This document shows positions 60,287 to 64,000 of a stretch of DNA of 64,000 nucleotides, piece after piece. The DNA is taken from positions 2,852,001-2,916,000 of the forward strand of contig CAVTVA010000003.1 in the NCBI GenBank assembly GCA_963738185.1, written 5' to 3'. The stretch's first letter is position 1, and every line of letters begins with the position of its first letter. The notes below the pieces were generated by a model. It worked only from the letters and a program-made list of their open reading frames with translations, did not search any database and was not told the origin of the DNA. This stretch comes from AP-15 sp963738185. GTDB taxonomy: Bacteria > Pseudomonadota > Alphaproteobacteria > ATCC43930 > CGMCC-115725. The translations under genes and the position numbers were made by a program.

Positions 60287-63200
60287 CTATTCCGCCGCCA
60301 TTGCCGGCGCGCCGGCTGGCGAGCGCAGCTGGGCGAGCAAGCTCGCCTCCTTCGCCTTGGCGCGCTGAAGGTTCGCGTCCTTAACGTGGCCGAAGCCGCG
60401 GATTTCGAGCGGCAGTTCGGCGAGCTCCGCCGCGATCGGGTGATTGGCGGCCGATAGCCCGCCGACGATTTCGTCGATCACTGCCTCGTATTCGCCGATC
60501 AGCCGGCGCTCGGTCCTGCGCTCCTCGCTGCGCGCGAAGATGTCGAAGGGCGTGCCGCGCAGTCGGCGCAATTTGGCCAGCAGCCGGAAAACCGTCAGCA
60601 TCCACGGGCCGAACTCGCGTTTGCGCAAGTGCCCGGTCCGCGGGTCGCGGTCGCCGAGGATCGGCGGCGCCAGGTGAAAGCGCAGCTGATATGGGCCCTC
60701 GAACTGGCTCGGCGACGCGCCGCAGAAAATCGCCGTCGGCGTAGAGCCGGGCAACCTCGTACTCGTCCTTGTAGGCCATCAGCTTAAACAGCGCCCGCGC
60801 GACCGCGCGGGTCAGGCCGGTTTCGCCGGGCACGCACGCCGCCTCGGCCCGGCGCACCCGCTCGACCGCGGCCGCGTAGCGCGCCGCATAGGCGCTGTCC
60901 TGATAGCCGGTCAGAAAGGCGACGCGGCGCGCGATCATCTCGTCGAGGGTTTCAGAAAGATGATGGCTTTCCGGCATCGCCGCCTGCCGCCGATGCCGCG
61001 CGCATCGACCAGCGCCGGATCGACCGCGGCGCGGCGGCCCCAGCGAAAGGCGCCGCGGTTGAACTCGACAGCGACGCCGTTCAATTCGATCGCGCGCTCG
61101 ATCGCCTCGGCCGACAGCGGCACCAGCCCCTGCTGATAGGCATAGCCGAGCATGAACAGATTGGTCGCGATCGAATCGCCGAAGAGGCCGGTGGCGAGCC
61201 GGGTCGCGTCGACGAGCTCGGTGTTTTCCGCTCCGGTCGCCTCGGCGATGCTGCGCTCGAGCGCACCTCTCGGGAACACCAGGTCCGGGTTGCGGGTAAA
61301 ATCGCCGGTGATCGTCTCGTGGCTGTTGACGATCGCGCGGCTCTGCCCCGGCTGCAATTTCGACAGTGCATCGGCGCTCGCTGAAACGACAAGATCGCAG
61401 CCGAGCAGCAGCCGCGCCCCGCCGGCGGCGATGCGCACGGCATGAATCTCGTCCGGCCGCCGGGCGATCCGGATATGGCTGTAGACCGCGCCGCCCTTTT
61501 GCGCGAGCCCGGTCATGTCGAGGACCGTGCGCCCTTGCCTTCGAGATGCGCCGCCATGCCGAGCAGCGCGCCGATCGTCACGACGCCGGTGCCGCCGACC
61601 CCGGTGACGAGAATGCCGTAGGGCTCGTCGAGCGCGGGATAGCGCCGGTTCGGGCAGCGCCGGCAGCCCGTCCTCGCCGAGATCGCCGGCGGATCGCTTT
61701 TTTAAGCTGCCGCCATGCACGGTCACAAAGCTCGGGCAGAACCCCTTGACGCAGGAATAGTCCTTGTTGCAGCTCGACTGATCGATCGCGCGCTTGCGGC
61801 CGAACTCGGTCTCGACCGGCACCACCGACAGGCAGTTCGAGGTCGTTCGAGCAATCGCCGCAGCCCTCGCACACCAGATCGTTGATGAAGACGCGCTTGG
61901 CCGGGTCGGGAAAGCGGCCGCGCTTGCGGCGGCGGCGCTTTTCGGCGGCGCAGGTCTGGTCGTAGACGATCGCGGTGACGCCGGGCATCTCGCGCAGCTC
62001 GCGCTGCACTTGCGTCGAGATCGTCGCGGTGGCGCACGCTGACGCCGGCGGCGAACGCGGCGCCCGACGCATACTTGTCGGGCTCGTCGGTGACGACGAC
62101 GATCGGCGCGACACCCTCGGCGGCGAGCTGACGGGTCAGCCTCGGCACGGTCAGCCCGCCGTCGATCGGCTGGCCGCCGGTCATCGCCACCGCGTCGTTG
62201 AACAGCAGCTTGTAGGTGATGTTGACCTTGGCGGCGACCGCGGCGCGGATCGCCAGCACCCCCGAATGGGTGTAGGTGCCGTCGCCGAGATTGGCGAAGA
62301 CGTGCGGCGTTTCGGTAAACGGCGCCTGGCCGATCCACGGCACGCCCTCGCCGCCCATCTGGGTGAAGGTGGCGGTCGACGCGGTCCATGAATTGCGCCA
62401 GGTAATGGCAGCCGATGCCGGCGAGCGCGCGGCTGCCCTCGGGCACCTTGGTCGAGGTGTTGTGCGGGCAGCCCGAGCAGAAATAGGGGGTGCGCGGCAA
62501 ACGGCACCACATTGCCGCCGCCGAGCTGGCGCTCCTTCTCTTCAAGAAAGGCGAGCCGCTCCTCGATCCGCGGCGAGGTATGAAAGCGGGCGATGCGCTG
62601 GGCGATGACCCGCGCGATCATCGCCGGCGTCAATTCGCCGTTCGACGGCAGGATCCAGCTGCTGGCTCTCGTCGAACTTGCCGATCACCCGCGGGCGCAC
62701 GTCCTCGCGCCAATTGTAGAGCTGCTCCTTGAACTGGTTCTCGATAACCGCGCGCTTTTCTTCGACGACGAGGATTTCTTCGAGCCCTTCGGCAAAGTGG
62801 CGGATGCCCTCGCGGCTCGAGCGGCCACGACATCGCGACCTTGTAAAGACGAAGCCCGATCTCGGCGGCATGCGCGTCGTCGATGCCGAGATCGTCCAAC
62901 GCCTGGCGCACGTCGAGATAGGATTTGCCGGTGGTGACGATGCCAAAGCGCGGATGCGGGCTGTCAATGACAATGCGGTCGAGACGGTTGGCGCGGGCAA
63001 AGGCGAGCGCGGCGTAGAGCTTGTATCTGTGCAGCCGGTATTCCTGCTCGAGCGGCTGGTCGGGCCAGCGGATGTTGAGCCCGCCCGGCGGCATCTCGAA
63101 ATCCTGCGGCAGCACGATCCGGGTGCGCTCCGGCGCAACGTCGACCGAGGCCGAGCTGTCCACCGTCTCGGCGATCGTCTTGAAGGCGATCCAGCAGCCG

Positions 63201-63779
63201 GAATAGCGCGACATCGCCCAGCCATAGAGGCCGAGATCGAGGATCTCCTGGACCCCCGATGGGTTCAGCACCGGGATCGCACGCATCGATGAACGCATAT
63301 TCGGATTGGTGCGCCAGGGTCGAGGATTTGCAGGTGTGGTCGTCGCCGGCGAGCAGCAGCACCCCGCCATGGGGCGCCGAGCCCGCGGCGTTGCCGTGCT
63401 TCAACGCGTCGCCGCTGCGGTCGACCCCCGGCCCCTTGCCGTACCACATGGCAAAGACGCCGTCGTATTTGGCGCCGGGAAACAGCCCCAGCTGCTGGCT
63501 GCCCCACACCGCGGTAGCACCCAGCTCCTCGTTGATCGCCGGCTGAAAGCGGATGTGGTTCTTTTCGATAAACCGCCGCGCACCCCACAGCGCCTGGTCG
63601 AGGCCGCCCAGCGGCGAGCCGCGATAGCCCGAAATAAAACATCCGGTGTTGAGCCCGGCGGCGACGTCGCGCTGGCGCTGCATGATCGGCAGGCGCACCA
63701 GCGCCTGGGTCCCGGTCAGATAGACGCGTCCGCTGTCGAGAACGTATTTGTCGTCGAGCGTGACCGCCTTGAGCGCCAT
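60287..63779 (-). pseudogene. Fused indolepyruvate ferredoxin oxidoreductase, about ten frameshifts
   Basis: Residual protein of about 1160 residues spread over several frames. Order from the start at 63779: MALKAVTLDDKYVLDSGRVY, TPP-domain GNLLPIS-like TGCFISGYRGSPLGGLDQAL, pyruvate-type NGELTPAMIARVIAQRIARF, YFCSGCPHNTSTKVPEGSRA, GDGTYTHSGVLAIRAAVAA, Fe-S segment DLVCEGCGDCSNDLELP and CNKDYSCVKGFCPS, then GLAQKGGAVYSHIRIARRPD and the C-terminal EIRGFGHVKDANLQRAKAKE. Frame changes occur roughly at 63285, 62830, 62645, 62500, 62375, 62040, 61855, 61635, 61540, 60970 and 60755. Large IOR of this type oxidises aryl or branched keto acids in organisms such as Bradyrhizobium. With so many shifts it is either inactive or badly sequenced. 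Confidence 0.82.
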
Positions 63780-64000
63780 TACGGACCTCCCGAAGCCGCA
63801 TAGATAGCAACAAACGTAGTATCTCGTTGGCGGTCGCTCAATGCGGCCGGCAACCGAGCCGCGTAAAGGCAACGAAGCGCCGTCGGCGCGCCCGGTTTGC
63901 GGCGGGAAATGACGCACTTGTGGCGGTCCGCGACACGTCCTTTATCGCCAGCCGCGGCAATGCGCATTGCCGCGGCGCCCAGCCCGGAGTAATGCTCGCC

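Overview
This window is high-GC alphaproteobacterial chromosome carrying one large prophage-like virion gene cluster. The alphaproteobacterial assignment rests on the host block hisS-prfA-prmC-DUF4167-clpB, a GcrA-like small protein, and interspersed palindromes of the CGTCATTGCGAG and GTAGGATGGGT types. A Hyphomicrobiales or Rhodospirillales host is plausible, but the order cannot be fixed from sequence alone.

Layout. 1-3.8 kb: amidase (minus), ribonuclease Z and a CobW/COG0523 GTPase (plus). 3.8-6.2 kb: two near-identical copies of a short membrane-protein gene (3838-4050 and 6008-6184) bracket a lower-GC, minus-strand three-gene cassette: a TIGR04255-family protein, a protein with a GWDSYSGLP motif, and a protein with an LLRRVHPAQVV motif. 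This cassette is the best candidate for an undescribed system. 6.2-8.1 kb: a lipoprotein, a haem-binding-type barrel protein, and a 51-codon ORF coupled to a GWRIW protein. 8.4-40.7 kb: a siphovirus- or GTA-like cluster, all on the minus strand. In transcription order it holds a GcrA-like protein, a DUF6456-type protein, terminase, a tail spike and four more proteins with export signals, portal, a DUF1906 hydrolase, LamG-type proteins, protease/scaffold, capsid, head-tail connectors, tail tube, tail chaperones, tape measure, DUF2460, a glycosyltransferase, DUF2163, NlpC/P60, tail tip and lysis-type small proteins. A divergent HTH-S24 repressor lies at 40.8-41.4 kb. No integrase, replication or recombination gene is visible. 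41.5-48.2 kb: clpB, DUF4167, prmC, prfA and hisS (minus). 48.4-52.9 kb: L36, glcD, glcE and glcF (plus). 52.7-57.4 kb: TVP38-type membrane protein, GT2, ClC channel and pyruvate kinase (minus). 57.4-63.8 kb: glycerate kinase (minus), a DegP-type protease (plus) and a fused indolepyruvate ferredoxin oxidoreductase (minus).

Reading-frame quality is poor. At least ten genes, including the essential hisS and the normally intact clpB and glcE, are split by one-base shifts, and the oxidoreductase at 60.3-63.8 kb has about ten. The simplest reading is uncorrected indels in the assembly, so broken genes are described here as whole genes with the break position given.

Functional links. GlcDEF oxidises glycolate to glyoxylate; glycerate kinase and pyruvate kinase could carry glyoxylate-derived glycerate through 2-phosphoglycerate and PEP to pyruvate, with the middle steps encoded elsewhere. 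hisS, prfA and prmC form a translation block (PrmC modifies the RF1 made by prfA). The virion cluster encodes packaging, head, tail, adsorption and lysis functions, probably under the S24 repressor, because a near-identical 16-18 bp motif occurs both at the repressor promoter and upstream of terminase.
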